The notes under the pieces are model-generated. The model was not told the DNA's origin. It searched no databases and saw only the letters and a program-made list of their open reading frames with translations. From Verrucomicrobiia bacterium (GTDB lineage Bacteria > Verrucomicrobiota > Verrucomicrobiia > Limisphaerales > AAA164-E04), in contig JAAZXX010000001.1 of the NCBI GenBank assembly GCA_014239995.1, positions 1 through 41,542 on the forward strand: DNA of 41,542 bases, in the 5' to 3' direction. Positions 26,303 to 34,106 of the stretch are shown here, piece by piece. Positions within the stretch are counted from its first letter, which is position 1; each line of letters starts with the position of its first letter. Both the position numbers and the translations under genes were made by a program.

Positions 26303-26551
26303 ATGAAAAAAATGATGATACTTGGGGGCTTGCTTGGCTTCTTGATCGGGTTGGGATTCGGTTTCTCCACCGAAGGAGACGGATTGAGTGTCCTGTGGAA
26401 GTCATGTGTGGCGGCCTACGCGGCCGGCCTGCTGATGCGTTGGTGGGGCCGTATCTGGATCCGATGTCTGAAGGATGCGCTTCGGGAAAAAATCGGCAAG
26501 GAAGATACGCTCGCCGGGTTGTCCCCTGAAATGAAAGGGAAAGAGGCATGA
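26303..26551 (+). CDS. Small two-pass membrane protein in the usual flhG position (82 aa)
   Basis: I do not recognise this family. The protein opens MKKMMILGGLLGFLIGLGFGF, a glycine-zipper-like membrane helix (residues about 5-21). A short loop STEGDG follows, then a second helix (about 28-48, LWKSCVAAYAAGLLMRWWG) and a basic, then charged cytoplasmic tail. The ATG at 26303 is preceded by AAGGA with a longish spacer, and the gene overlaps fliA by four bases (ATGA). It lies first behind a sigma-54 promoter, between flhF and fliA, where many genomes have flhG. It shows no ATPase motif, so it is not a shortened FlhG. A role in flagellar placement or in the motor is possible but only by position. 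Confidence 0.75.
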   Translation: MKKMMILGGLLGFLIGLGFGFSTEGDGLSVLWKSCVAAYAAGLLMRWWGRIWIRCLKDALREKIGKEDTLAGLSPEMKGKEA

Positions 26552-27354
26552 ATGCCGAATGTACAGTCGCCGATACAGCCACCCTTGAGGCCGTGCACAC
26601 CGCGCCCCTCTTGAGGAAGGCGTGGGCCTCCTATTCGAGTCAAGACCAGGGAGGTGAATCTGAAAACGCCCTGGTCAAGGAATACCTGCCGCTGGTGCGC
26701 GGTGTGGTGGGGCGCTTGGCCATGTCACTCCCGGCGCACGTGCATCAGGAGGATCTTTACAGCCCCGGTCTGCTGGGGCTCCTGAACGCGATCCGGAATT
26801 TTGACCCTTCCCAGAAAGCCAGTTTTGAAGGTTATGCGAAGCACCGGATCCGTGGTGCCGTCCTGGACGAGTTACGCCGCATGGACTGGGTGCCTCGTTC
26901 CATCCATGAGAAAGCCAAAAAGGTGGAGCGCGCCATCACCGAGCTTGAATCCGTGCTCCAGCGCATGCCGGAAGAGGACGAGGTCGCAGCCGCGCTCCAG
27001 ATATCCCTCAAGGATTATCGCAAGCTGATGGAGACCATCCGTCCCGCTACTTTTGTGTCCATCCACGACTGCAATGACGGCTCTGGCTCGGAAGGAGGCT
27101 TTGTGGGGGTGCATCTGGAGGATGCGGATACACCGGGTCCGGATGAAGTCACTTCGCGCCAGGAACTGGCTGAGAAAATCAAGGAGAAGATCAACGAGCT
27201 GCCCGACCGCATGAAGAAGGTCCTGGCATTCTACTATTACGAGAACATGCGTCTCAAGGAGATCGCAGCCATCCTGGGGGTCACCGAGTCGCGGGTCTGC
27301 CAGATTCATTCCGAGGCCATCCTCCTGATCCGGGGGCTCGCAAGAGACCTCTGA
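26548..27354 (+). CDS. fliA: Flagellar sigma factor FliA (sigma-28)
   Basis: FliA directs transcription of late flagellar genes. Region 2 has VHQEDLYSPGLLGLLNAIRNF (residues about 66-86, given here with its first residues) and SFEGYAKHRIRGAVLDELRR, region 3 the MDWVPRSIHEKAKK motif, and region 4 the helix-turn-helix KEIAAILGVTESRVCQIHSE near the C terminus. At 268 residues it is of usual length. It is translationally coupled to the small gene upstream and is followed by motA. I found no convincing TAAA/GCCGATAA promoter in the window for it to act on. No flgM is evident. Confidence 0.96.
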   Translation: MNAECTVADTATLEAVHTAPLLRKAWASYSSQDQGGESENALVKEYLPLVRGVVGRLAMSLPAHVHQEDLYSPGLLGLLNAIRNFDPSQKASFEGYAKHRIRGAVLDELRRMDWVPRSIHEKAKKVERAITELESVLQRMPEEDEVAAALQISLKDYRKLMETIRPATFVSIHDCNDGSGSEGGFVGVHLEDADTPGPDEVTSRQELAEKIKEKINELPDRMKKVLAFYYYENMRLKEIAAILGVTESRVCQIHSEAILLIRGLARDL

Positions 27355-27387
27355 GAACGTCCCGTATCCCCTGCGAAAGGAATCGTC

Positions 27388-28257
27388 ATGGTTGTCATTT
27401 TTGGTGCCATTATTGTTTTTGCCTCGATCATTGTCGGTTATTTGGGTTCAAGCCACTGGGAAGCGGATCTTTGGAAATTATGGGCTCCCTATGAATATCT
27501 AGTCATCTGCGGGGGGGCTTTCGGTGGGATGGTGATCATGGCCCCGTGGAATGTCCTGATGCGTCTCTTCAAGGGCGCCTTTGCGACCCTCAAGGGAACA
27601 CCCTATACCCGGCAATCCTATGACGAACTCTTCCAGGCCATGTATGAGTTGTTCATGCTGGCCCGCAAGAACGGCATGATCGCCCTCGAGGAACATGTCA
27701 ACGATCCGGAATCCAGTGCCATCCTGAGCAAGTATCCCAACTTCCTGGCCAACAAGGAGGGGATCTCTTTCCTCTGTGAGGGCTTGCGTCCGGTGATTGA
27801 TGGCAAGGTAAAGGGGGAACAGCTGCACAGCCTGCTGGAGGTGCAGCTGGACACCATGAAGCGGGAAGGACAACAACCCATTGACGTAATCAATAAAACC
27901 GGGGATGCCCTGCCCGGCTTCGGGATCGTGGCTGCGGTGCTGGGCATCGTTCTCACCATGGGGATCATTGACCAAAAAATCACGTTGATCGGCAAGGCCG
28001 TGGGGCACGCCCTGGTGGGGACCTTTACCGGGATTCTGGTGGCCTATGGCTTTGTGAACCCCCTTGGCAACAACATGGCCCTGATGCAGAGCGCCTCGCT
28101 GGATTACCTGCGTTGCATGGCCGCTGCGATGGTCAGCTTCACCACCGGCTCGGCCCCGGCCCTGGCCATGGAGATTTCCAGGCGTCGAGTTGCCGAGGCG
28201 TTTCGCTGCTCGGCTGATGAGATGGAGGAACTCCTGAAGGCGGCCCGACCCAAGTGA
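27388..28257 (+). CDS. motA: Flagellar stator protein MotA
   Basis: MotA is the pentameric stator subunit that rotates around MotB during ion flow. The 289-residue protein has four membrane segments: two at the N terminus (FGAIIVFASIIVGYLG and LVICGGAFGGMVIMAPW) and two near 170-215 (GFGIVAAVLGIVLTMGII and LVGTFTGILVAYGFV). The cytoplasmic loop includes LARKNGMIALEEHVNDP, which holds the conserved Arg and Glu that contact FliG. GDALPGFGIVAAVLG carries the channel-lining proline. The start has AAAGGA upstream. motB follows after 60 bases. Confidence 0.97.
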   Translation: MVVIFGAIIVFASIIVGYLGSSHWEADLWKLWAPYEYLVICGGAFGGMVIMAPWNVLMRLFKGAFATLKGTPYTRQSYDELFQAMYELFMLARKNGMIALEEHVNDPESSAILSKYPNFLANKEGISFLCEGLRPVIDGKVKGEQLHSLLEVQLDTMKREGQQPIDVINKTGDALPGFGIVAAVLGIVLTMGIIDQKITLIGKAVGHALVGTFTGILVAYGFVNPLGNNMALMQSASLDYLRCMAAAMVSFTTGSAPALAMEISRRRVAEAFRCSADEMEELLKAARPK

Positions 28258-28317
28258 TGGAATCGGTATATTACCATACCCATGAGGGGATGACTGCTGC
28301 GGGGAGGGGGCTGTAAC

Positions 28318-29037
28318 ATGGCGAGTGGATCCTGGAAGGTTGCCTACGCGGATTTCACCACGGCCATGATGGCCTTCTTCATGGTGCTCTGGCTGGTCAA
28401 TGCCGATCCCAAGGTCAAGGAAGCCGTGGCCAAGTATTTCAATGAAGGTACCTCGCAGGCACGGTATCATCCTGTCTCGAGCCGTTCCTCCGGCCTGCTG
28501 CCCAATGAAATCATACAACAGGCCAAGGGGGAGGGTAACTTCACCTCGGCTGACGCAACGGAACTGCTCCTGCTGCGTAAAATGAACCAGGACCTGATAA
28601 GGGCGCTGGAGGAGGACCCGGCCCTGGCCGCCAACAAGGATCTCTTCAAGTTGAAGTTCACACCCGATGGCGTGCGCCTGACCGTTTTCAATCAATCCAC
28701 CCAGCCCATTTTCAAGGCGGACACTACCGAGTTTACCGAGCAAGGGGACTGGATCCTCGGCAACCTTGCCTTCACGATCGACCAGTACAGGCAGTTTGAC
28801 CTTGAGATAGAAGGGCATACCCACCAGTCTGCTGCCGGAGCGCCGGATGGAAGTGACACGTGGGCCTTGTCCGCACAGCGTGCGATCGTCACGCGTAAGA
28901 AGTTGATCGATGAAGGGATTGTTGCGCGGAAGGTTGTCAAGATCGGGGGTTTTGGAGATTCCAAGCCTCTGGATGACCAGGAACCCACCAATGAATTGAA
29001 CAACCGGGTCGACCTCTGGTTTCGCAGCAAACCATGA
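28318..29037 (+). CDS. motB: Flagellar stator protein MotB with very short N terminus
   Basis: MotB anchors the stator to peptidoglycan. The single membrane helix and its ion-carrying aspartate are clear: WKVAYADFTTAMMAFFMVLW, with Asp12 as the expected proton-binding residue. The C-terminal OmpA-like domain has IEGHTHQSAAG, WALSAQRAIVTRK and NELNNRVDLWF. Unusually, only about 11 residues come before the aspartate (32nd in the enteric protein), so the basic cytoplasmic tail is nearly absent. The ATG follows a strong GGGGAGGGGG ribosome site, and an in-frame stop at 28291 excludes a longer form. Length 239 residues. Confidence 0.95.
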   Translation: MASGSWKVAYADFTTAMMAFFMVLWLVNADPKVKEAVAKYFNEGTSQARYHPVSSRSSGLLPNEIIQQAKGEGNFTSADATELLLLRKMNQDLIRALEEDPALAANKDLFKLKFTPDGVRLTVFNQSTQPIFKADTTEFTEQGDWILGNLAFTIDQYRQFDLEIEGHTHQSAAGAPDGSDTWALSAQRAIVTRKKLIDEGIVARKVVKIGGFGDSKPLDDQEPTNELNNRVDLWFRSKP

Positions 29038-29062
29038 TGCCCAAGTGATTGGAGATAGCCCA

Positions 29063-29359
29063 ATGAGTCATGATTTTATTCCACTAAGTTCGCTGGCCGA
29101 AAGCTTGAAAACATCTTCCTTTGAAGATCTTTCCACTGAAAAGCCGCCCGGGAGCCCCTCATCATCCCCGGTCAAGGAGCCGGATTCCAATCCGGGTTCG
29201 GTAGCAGCGCCACCTCCGGCTGCGAAGACAGAGGCGCATGAATCCACCTGCCAGGAGCCGCGCATCCTGCTGGACCGGGAGGGTGAAAAAATCACCCAGA
29301 TCCGTGTCCTTTGTTCCTGTGGTCAAAGCATTGTGCTGGACTGCAAGTATCCCTCCTGA
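29063..29359 (+). CDS. Small Pro/Ser-rich protein with C-terminal CSCG motif (98 aa)
   Basis: I do not recognise this family. The ATG at 29063 has a GGAGA ribosome site (an in-frame GTG at 29045 is the alternative). Residues 1-60 are Pro/Ser/Glu-rich and probably disordered (TEKPPGSPSSSPVKEP). The C-terminal 35 residues look folded, with LDREGEKITQIRVLCSCGQS followed by IVLDCKYPS. Cysteines at 63, 84, 86 and 94, with the CxC pair and CG turn, suggest a metal site or a small zinc-ribbon-like fold. No signal peptide is seen. It is the last gene of the fliA-motAB unit, directly before a terminator, so it may act with the stator or as a regulator; this is inference. Confidence 0.7.
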   Translation: MSHDFIPLSSLAESLKTSSFEDLSTEKPPGSPSSSPVKEPDSNPGSVAAPPPAAKTEAHESTCQEPRILLDREGEKITQIRVLCSCGQSIVLDCKYPS

Positions 29360-29448
29360 TGCGATCACCCTGCCATCCTTTGGGAATCTTCCCATCAGCG
29401 ACGGCAATTGGTTTTTCCCCTGTGTCTGGTGCCTGCTGTTGATCCGCT

Positions 29449-29483
29449 CCCCCGGCAAGCCTCCTGGGGGTGGGCATTTTTTT
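29449..29483 (+). terminator. Rho-independent terminator after the fliA-motAB unit
   Basis: CCCCC (29449-29453) can pair with GGGGG (29466-29470) across a 12-base loop that itself contains a short GGC/GCC stem; six bases later a run of seven T follows (29477-29483). It lies 90 bases after the CSCG-protein stop and before the flgF sigma-54 promoter, so it separates the two transcription units. The distance from stem to T tract is a little long. Confidence 0.65.
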
Positions 29484-29560
29484 CTTACCCCGTAGACATA
29501 CTTGCCGCCCTGTTGTTTTGATTGATTCATAAGTCGTTGATAATAAGCATAAAAAAGGCT

Positions 29561-29576
29561 TGGCACATCTTTTGCT
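29561..29576 (+). promoter_or_regulatory. Sigma-54 promoter of the flgF-flgL operon
   Basis: TGGCAC-ATCTT-TTGCT is a perfect match to the sigma-54 consensus, with GG (29562-29563) and GC (29574-29575) ten bases apart. The predicted transcription start is near 29587, only about five bases before the flgF ATG at 29592. That implies an almost leaderless message, or that the true start lies slightly elsewhere. Confidence 0.92.
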
Positions 29577-29591
29577 TTGTTTGAAGTCGGT

Positions 29592-30362
29592 ATGAATATC
29601 AGTATCCACCAGGCAGCTTCGGCAATGCAGGCTTATGAGCAATGGCACGCAACCATTGCTGATAACATGAGTGCTGCCGGTGTGCCTGGTTTCAGGAAGA
29701 CGGTGTTCACACTCAAGGCCGAGGATACGGGGCTTCCCGCCCCGATGGTTTCCACGGATGAGAGTGTCGTGTCTACCAACTACCTCATGCCAGCGGGCGT
29801 AAGCACCGTGGACCACGAGACACGGGGCTTCATCAAGCAAACCGGGATTGCAACGGACCTGGCCCTGGGCGTGGAGGGTTTCTTTGAACTCCAGATGGAC
29901 GATGGCTCCACCGCCTACACGCGGGATGGAGAGTTTAAATTGAATGAGCTCGGGGACCTTGTCACCAAAAAGGATGGATATCCACTCATAGGGCGGAACG
30001 GCCCGGTGAACATCGACCAGGACACCGGTCTTGATTTCGATGTGGCCCCCAACGGTTCCTTGAGTGAAAGAGGTGTCGATACGGGGCAGCAAATCACGGC
30101 CGTGACCTTTGATGACATGACCCAGATTCAATCCATTGGGGGCGGAATTTATGTCCCGGTGGACCCTGATGACGTGGCTCCCGTTGCCGTAGATTCCCCT
30201 AATTTTCAGCACAAGCATCTGGAACAGAGTAATGTTTCAGCCTTGGAAGAGATGACTCGGATGATCCAGGTCATGCGCGGGCATGAGGCCAACCACCGCG
30301 TGATTCAACAGCATGACCAGCGCCTGGGCCAGCTCATCAGCGAGCTCGGAAAACCCATCTAA
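29592..30362 (+). CDS. flgF: Flagellar proximal rod protein FlgF
   Basis: FlgF is a rod protein just below FlgG. The N terminus MNISIHQAASAMQAYEQWHA followed by TIADNMSAAGVPGFRK is the rod signature in a divergent form (most rod proteins have NNLANxxTxGFK). The middle has GFFELQMDDGSTAYTRDGEF, and the C terminus EQSNVSALEEMTRMIQVMRG is the conserved helix. I use ATG 29592 because it aligns with the family N terminus; the upstream in-frame TTG at 29577 lies within or just before the expected transcript start. FlgF is preferred over FlgG by position and divergence. Length 256 residues. Confidence 0.9.
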   Translation: MNISIHQAASAMQAYEQWHATIADNMSAAGVPGFRKTVFTLKAEDTGLPAPMVSTDESVVSTNYLMPAGVSTVDHETRGFIKQTGIATDLALGVEGFFELQMDDGSTAYTRDGEFKLNELGDLVTKKDGYPLIGRNGPVNIDQDTGLDFDVAPNGSLSERGVDTGQQITAVTFDDMTQIQSIGGGIYVPVDPDDVAPVAVDSPNFQHKHLEQSNVSALEEMTRMIQVMRGHEANHRVIQQHDQRLGQLISELGKPI

Positions 30363-30392
30363 TAGTAACGCATTTAATTTTTTTCGACGATT

Positions 30393-31181
30393 ATGATCAG
30401 AGCCTTACATTCCTCCGCCGCTGGCATGCAGAGTCAGCAGATGAGCCTCGATGTCATTGCCAATAACCTTGCCAATGTCCAGACAACCGGTTTCAAGAAA
30501 AGCAAGATCGAGTTTCAGGATCTTCTCTATCAGTCTACCCGTAATGCCGGATCCGCGCAGGGCGATGGAAATGAGTTGCCCACGGGCATCCAGGTGGGAC
30601 ACGGCTCCCAGGCGGTAGCCACTGCCAAGATTTTTACAACCGGTGAAATGGTGCAAACCGGGGACATGTACAATGTAGCGATTCAGGGGGACGGGTTTTT
30701 CCGTGTCAACTTGCCCGGGGGACAATATGCCTACACCCGGGACGGTGCCTTCAAGGTTACCGCCGAGGGTAACGTGGTGACCAGCGATGGCCTTGAAATT
30801 GATATGCCGTTCCTGGTTCCAGAAGGCACTCTCAGACTCGAGATATCTCCCAATGGAAATGTTTCCGCCCTGGTCGGTGATGCCGAACTGGTGGAGGAAC
30901 TGGGGCAGATCAATCTCTTCCGCTTTCGCAATCCCGCTGGGCTTGAGAACATGGGGCGCAATCTCTACAGGGAAAACCAGGCCTCGGGTGAGGGGATTGC
31001 CGGCATTCCCAATGAGAATGGTTTTGGTGGACTGAATCAGGGTGCTCTGGAGAAATCCAATGTCAAGGTCATCGAGGAAATGGTGAACATGATCATTGCC
31101 CAGCGGGCCTTTGAGGTGAATTCCAAGGCGGTGAAGACTGCCGATGAGATGATGAACATGACCAACAACCTCAGGAGATAA
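30393..31181 (+). CDS. flgG: Flagellar distal rod protein FlgG
   Basis: FlgG forms the distal rod that passes through the P and L rings. It is very well conserved: MIRALHSSAAGMQSQQMSLD, then VIANNLANVQTTGFKKSKIE, then FQDLLYQSTRNAG (an FlgG-specific insertion). The middle has GDGFFRVNLPGGQYAYTRDG, and the C terminus EKSNVKVIEEMVNMIIAQRA. At 262 residues it has the exact family length. It lies 30 bases after flgF. Confidence 0.98.
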   Translation: MIRALHSSAAGMQSQQMSLDVIANNLANVQTTGFKKSKIEFQDLLYQSTRNAGSAQGDGNELPTGIQVGHGSQAVATAKIFTTGEMVQTGDMYNVAIQGDGFFRVNLPGGQYAYTRDGAFKVTAEGNVVTSDGLEIDMPFLVPEGTLRLEISPNGNVSALVGDAELVEELGQINLFRFRNPAGLENMGRNLYRENQASGEGIAGIPNENGFGGLNQGALEKSNVKVIEEMVNMIIAQRAFEVNSKAVKTADEMMNMTNNLRR

Positions 31182-31194
31182 GTAGATTTTTGAT

Positions 31195-31926
31195 ATGATC
31201 CGACAGAACTTCAGTATGATCTTGTTGCTGACCGTCATGGCGATTTGCCCACTCAGGTCCGCAGAGGTGGTGGCCCCGGCAGCAAAATCAGTGGTCTTTA
31301 CCGGGGAACACCTGGGTCAGTATCTGGCCGAGGCCCTGGCGGTGGAATATCCCAGGGAAAAGGGTGTATTCAAGGTGTCATTGCTCCGTCCATTTACCGA
31401 TCTTCGCATTCCTGATGGGGTGAGCGAGCTGGTCTTGGCCACGCCTCCGGCCACTGGTTTGCGCTCACGTCTCATGTTGCGATATACCTTGAGCGTCAAT
31501 GGTGAGCTCATACAGACGGCTTCCGTTCCCGTGGAGATCCAGATTTTGCGCGAGGTGCTCGTTTCATCGAGGCGCCTGAATCGGGGACAGCAGGTGACTC
31601 TGGATGATCTCTCTCTCGAGATACGCGATGTGCTTTCGGAAAATGCCATGCCTCTGGATCCTGCGGCAGACGTCTCGATTTATGAGGTGCACTACACTCT
31701 TTTGAGGGGACATATTCTTACCGAGCGCCATGTGAGGCTCATGCCCGTTGTGAAACGTGGCGACCTTGTCACGGCATACCTCAGACGCGGACTTCTCCAG
31801 ATCAACCTCAAGGTGGAGGTGATGGAAGAAGCGGCACCCGGACAGACGGTGCGCCTTCGAAATCTCGAATCCAAAAAACCCCTCAGGGGAGTTGTCTATG
31901 ACGAAAATTCAGTTTTTATTCAATAG
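31195..31926 (+). CDS. flgA: P-ring assembly chaperone FlgA
   Basis: FlgA is a periplasmic chaperone that helps FlgI form the P ring. It has a signal peptide (MIRQNFSMILLLTVMAICPL, cleavage probably after the SA of RSA) and a C-terminal SAF-type domain: VLVSSRRLNRGQQVTLDDLS, then LTERHVRLMPVVKRGDLVTA, and VRLRNLESKKPLRGVVYDEN at the end, as expected. Length 243 residues. The 3' end overlaps flgH by 29 bases. Its location directly before flgH and flgI suits the function. Confidence 0.94.
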   Translation: MIRQNFSMILLLTVMAICPLRSAEVVAPAAKSVVFTGEHLGQYLAEALAVEYPREKGVFKVSLLRPFTDLRIPDGVSELVLATPPATGLRSRLMLRYTLSVNGELIQTASVPVEIQILREVLVSSRRLNRGQQVTLDDLSLEIRDVLSENAMPLDPAADVSIYEVHYTLLRGHILTERHVRLMPVVKRGDLVTAYLRRGLLQINLKVEVMEEAAPGQTVRLRNLESKKPLRGVVYDENSVFIQ

Positions 31927-32539
31927 GAGCCTCGTTGTCCTTGGGGCAGTGCTGTTGGTGCTTCCGCAAGCCACATGGAGGGCTGGGGCCCAGGCTGCCT
32001 GGAATGACCAGGTTGCCTCACTCATTTCCGATGTGCGTGCACGCCAGATAGGAGATATCCTGACGGTGATCATTCAGGAAAACAAGACGGCCAGCAAGAA
32101 CACCTCCAGCAAGAGCAGCAAAAAGACCGGGGTGGATGCCGGCATCGATGCCTTTCTCTTCAATCCGGCCGCCAGTGGATTGCTCACTAAACGGGGTCAG
32201 ATGCCCTCCATGAAACTCAATGCATCCAGTGATTTTGAGGGTGGTGGCAATGTGAGCAGCACCGAAAAGATCACGACACGGCTCTCTGTGCGTGTGGTGG
32301 ATATGTTGCCCAACCGTCAATATCTCGTGGAGGGGGCTCAGAAAACCTCCTTCAGCGGAGAGTCCCAGGATGTCGTGCTGCGAGGCGTGGTGCGCGAAGC
32401 AGATATCACCTCGGGAAATACCGTTTACAGTTACAGCCTTGCCGATGTGACCATCCAATTTGCGTCCAAGGGTTCCTTGACTGACAACACCAAGCGAGGC
32501 TGGTTCACCAAGGTCTGGGACAAGGTCAATCCATTTTAA
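31898..32539 (+). CDS. flgH: Flagellar L-ring protein FlgH without lipobox
   Basis: FlgH forms the outer-membrane L ring. The core is clear: SDVRARQIGDILTVIIQENK, the SSDFEGGGNVSSTEKITTRL region and RVVDMLPNRQYLVEGAQKTS. The C terminus ITSGNTVYSYSLADVTIQFA is also typical. The ATG at 31898 has AGGGGAG six bases upstream. The signal peptide (LVVLGAVLLVLPQATWRAGA) ends in an AxA-type site, and the protein contains no cysteine at all. It therefore cannot carry the N-terminal lipid that FlgH normally has. Length 213 residues. Confidence 0.95.
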   Translation: MTKIQFLFNRSLVVLGAVLLVLPQATWRAGAQAAWNDQVASLISDVRARQIGDILTVIIQENKTASKNTSSKSSKKTGVDAGIDAFLFNPAASGLLTKRGQMPSMKLNASSDFEGGGNVSSTEKITTRLSVRVVDMLPNRQYLVEGAQKTSFSGESQDVVLRGVVREADITSGNTVYSYSLADVTIQFASKGSLTDNTKRGWFTKVWDKVNPF

Positions 32540-32562
32540 TGCTGTTTTTTTAATTTCAAGGT

Positions 32563-33690
32563 ATGCACTTTTATCACTGGATAATCATTGGTTTGTTGAT
32601 GGGCGAGACACTTCTAGGTGCCGTCACGACCCGTATCAAGGACGTCACGCATGTGCGTGGAATTTCCGATTACGGTGTTTCTGGCATTGGCTTGGTTGTG
32701 GGCCTTGCTGGCGACGGGGATCGCAGCCAGATTTACACCCTTCAGGCTTTTTCGAATTTATTGAAACGAAACAACATCCTGGTGCCGCCCGACTCCATCC
32801 AGTCCAAGAACGTTGCCATTGTGGAAGTTCAGGCCTTGATTTCCTCCAGCGAGAAGGTCGGATCCATGGTGGATGTCACCATTTCCTCCATGGGTGATGC
32901 CAAGTCCCTGCGTGGAGGCACTTTGTTACGGACGCTGCTTTATGGACCTGACCAGATCACTGCTTATGCAACGGTGCAGGGGCCTATTTCTGTGGGCGGC
33001 TTCAGCGCAGGTTCCTCAGGTGCCGGCGGGGCTTCCATTACCAAAAACCATCCATTGGTGGGGCAGATTATCAAGGGCGCCCGCGTGGTTACCGAGGTGC
33101 CTGAACAGACGGTGGTCAAGCAATCCCCGGAGGGTGCCTATTTTGAGCTTGAGCTTGCCCAGCCAGACTATGCCAATGCTTTTCGCATTGCCAATGCCAT
33201 CAACGCCGAGTATGAAGATAATCCCGCCTCCCCTGAGAATGCACGCTATGTGCGTGTCAATATTCCCAATAAGAACATGTCCAATTTCGTGGGTTATCTC
33301 GCACAGATCGAGCCCCTTACATTCACACCCGATCTGCGGGCACGTGTCCTGATCAGCGAGAAAACAGGCATCATTCTGGCGACCTCCGCGGTCAAGATAT
33401 CCAGCTGTGCCATTGCAGTCGGGGAAGTCACCATCAGTATTGCGAACCAACAGAATGTGGCCATGCCCGGAGCACTGGCACCGGCTGGCGCTGAAGCCGT
33501 CGTGACCAACGCAACGGATGCTACGGTCGACACAAAGGATACTGGGCTTGTACCAATGGATGATATGCCAACCATCCAGGAAGTGGCCCAGTCCCTGAAC
33601 TCACTGGGTATTGATAGCCCTGCCATCATATCCATTTTCCAGGCGATGGAGAAAATCGGTGCCCTCCAGGCCGAGATTGTCTATCAGTGA
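32563..33690 (+). CDS. flgI: Flagellar P-ring protein FlgI
   Basis: FlgI forms the periplasmic P ring around the rod. A signal peptide (MHFYHWIIIGLLMGETLLGA) precedes the conserved TRIKDVTHVRGISDYGVSGI and then GLVVGLAGDGDRSQIYTLQA. Further motifs are KNVAIVEVQALISSSEKVGS and GDAKSLRGGTLLRTLLYGPD. The C-terminal part has TIQEVAQSLNSLGIDSPAI, which positions the last helix. At 375 residues it is of normal length. The stop overlaps the flgJ GTG by four bases. Confidence 0.97.
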   Translation: MHFYHWIIIGLLMGETLLGAVTTRIKDVTHVRGISDYGVSGIGLVVGLAGDGDRSQIYTLQAFSNLLKRNNILVPPDSIQSKNVAIVEVQALISSSEKVGSMVDVTISSMGDAKSLRGGTLLRTLLYGPDQITAYATVQGPISVGGFSAGSSGAGGASITKNHPLVGQIIKGARVVTEVPEQTVVKQSPEGAYFELELAQPDYANAFRIANAINAEYEDNPASPENARYVRVNIPNKNMSNFVGYLAQIEPLTFTPDLRARVLISEKTGIILATSAVKISSCAIAVGEVTISIANQQNVAMPGALAPAGAEAVVTNATDATVDTKDTGLVPMDDMPTIQEVAQSLNSLGIDSPAIISIFQAMEKIGALQAEIVYQ

Positions 33691-34106
33691 GCATCGCCGA
33701 TCTTTTCAAGATATTAAAATCCATGAATCCTTTGTCTTCGATAGCGCCACATCACTCCGCGAGTCACTTAAGTGAGTCCTTCGGTATGCAGGCGAACCTT
33801 GCAGGCATCGCCTCGGACAGCACCAAGACGGAAGCTGAAAAAGTGGCGGAACTTTCCAAGGAATTTGAGGCCATGCTGGTCAAGCAGGTGATCAAGGGCA
33901 TGCAGCAATCCTTGGGTGGCTCCAGCCTGTTTCCCTCCAAGGGTCCCTCTGCCATCTACGGCGATATGATGATGGATTCCCTGGCTCACACGATCAGTGC
34001 CTCTAATCAGGTGGATTTTGCAACCATGTTTCAACATCAGGTTTCCAACCAACCCGTGGCACCGAGCGCCGTCGATGACACGTCCGTAACGGAGGAGGAT
34101 GCATGA
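33687..34106 (+). CDS. flgJ: Rod-binding protein FlgJ, without muramidase domain
   Basis: This FlgJ is the rod cap/binding domain only. The conserved block is KVAELSKEFEAMLVKQVIKG (residues about 51-70), followed by MQQSLGGSSLFPSKGPSAIY and GDMMMDSLAHTISASNQVDF. At 139 residues there is no room for the C-terminal peptidoglycan hydrolase found in enteric FlgJ, so another enzyme must open the cell wall. The GTG at 33687 overlaps the flgI stop (GTGA); an ATG at 33723 is possible. It overlaps flgN by four bases. Confidence 0.92.
   Translation: MSIADLFKILKSMNPLSSIAPHHSASHLSESFGMQANLAGIASDSTKTEAEKVAELSKEFEAMLVKQVIKGMQQSLGGSSLFPSKGPSAIYGDMMMDSLAHTISASNQVDFATMFQHQVSNQPVAPSAVDDTSVTEEDA

Noticed and set aside
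27499-28824. Long minus-strand frame (441 codons) across motA and motB
   Set aside because: It is a His/Gly-rich shadow of the real motA and motB genes on the plus strand, whose motifs are unmistakable.
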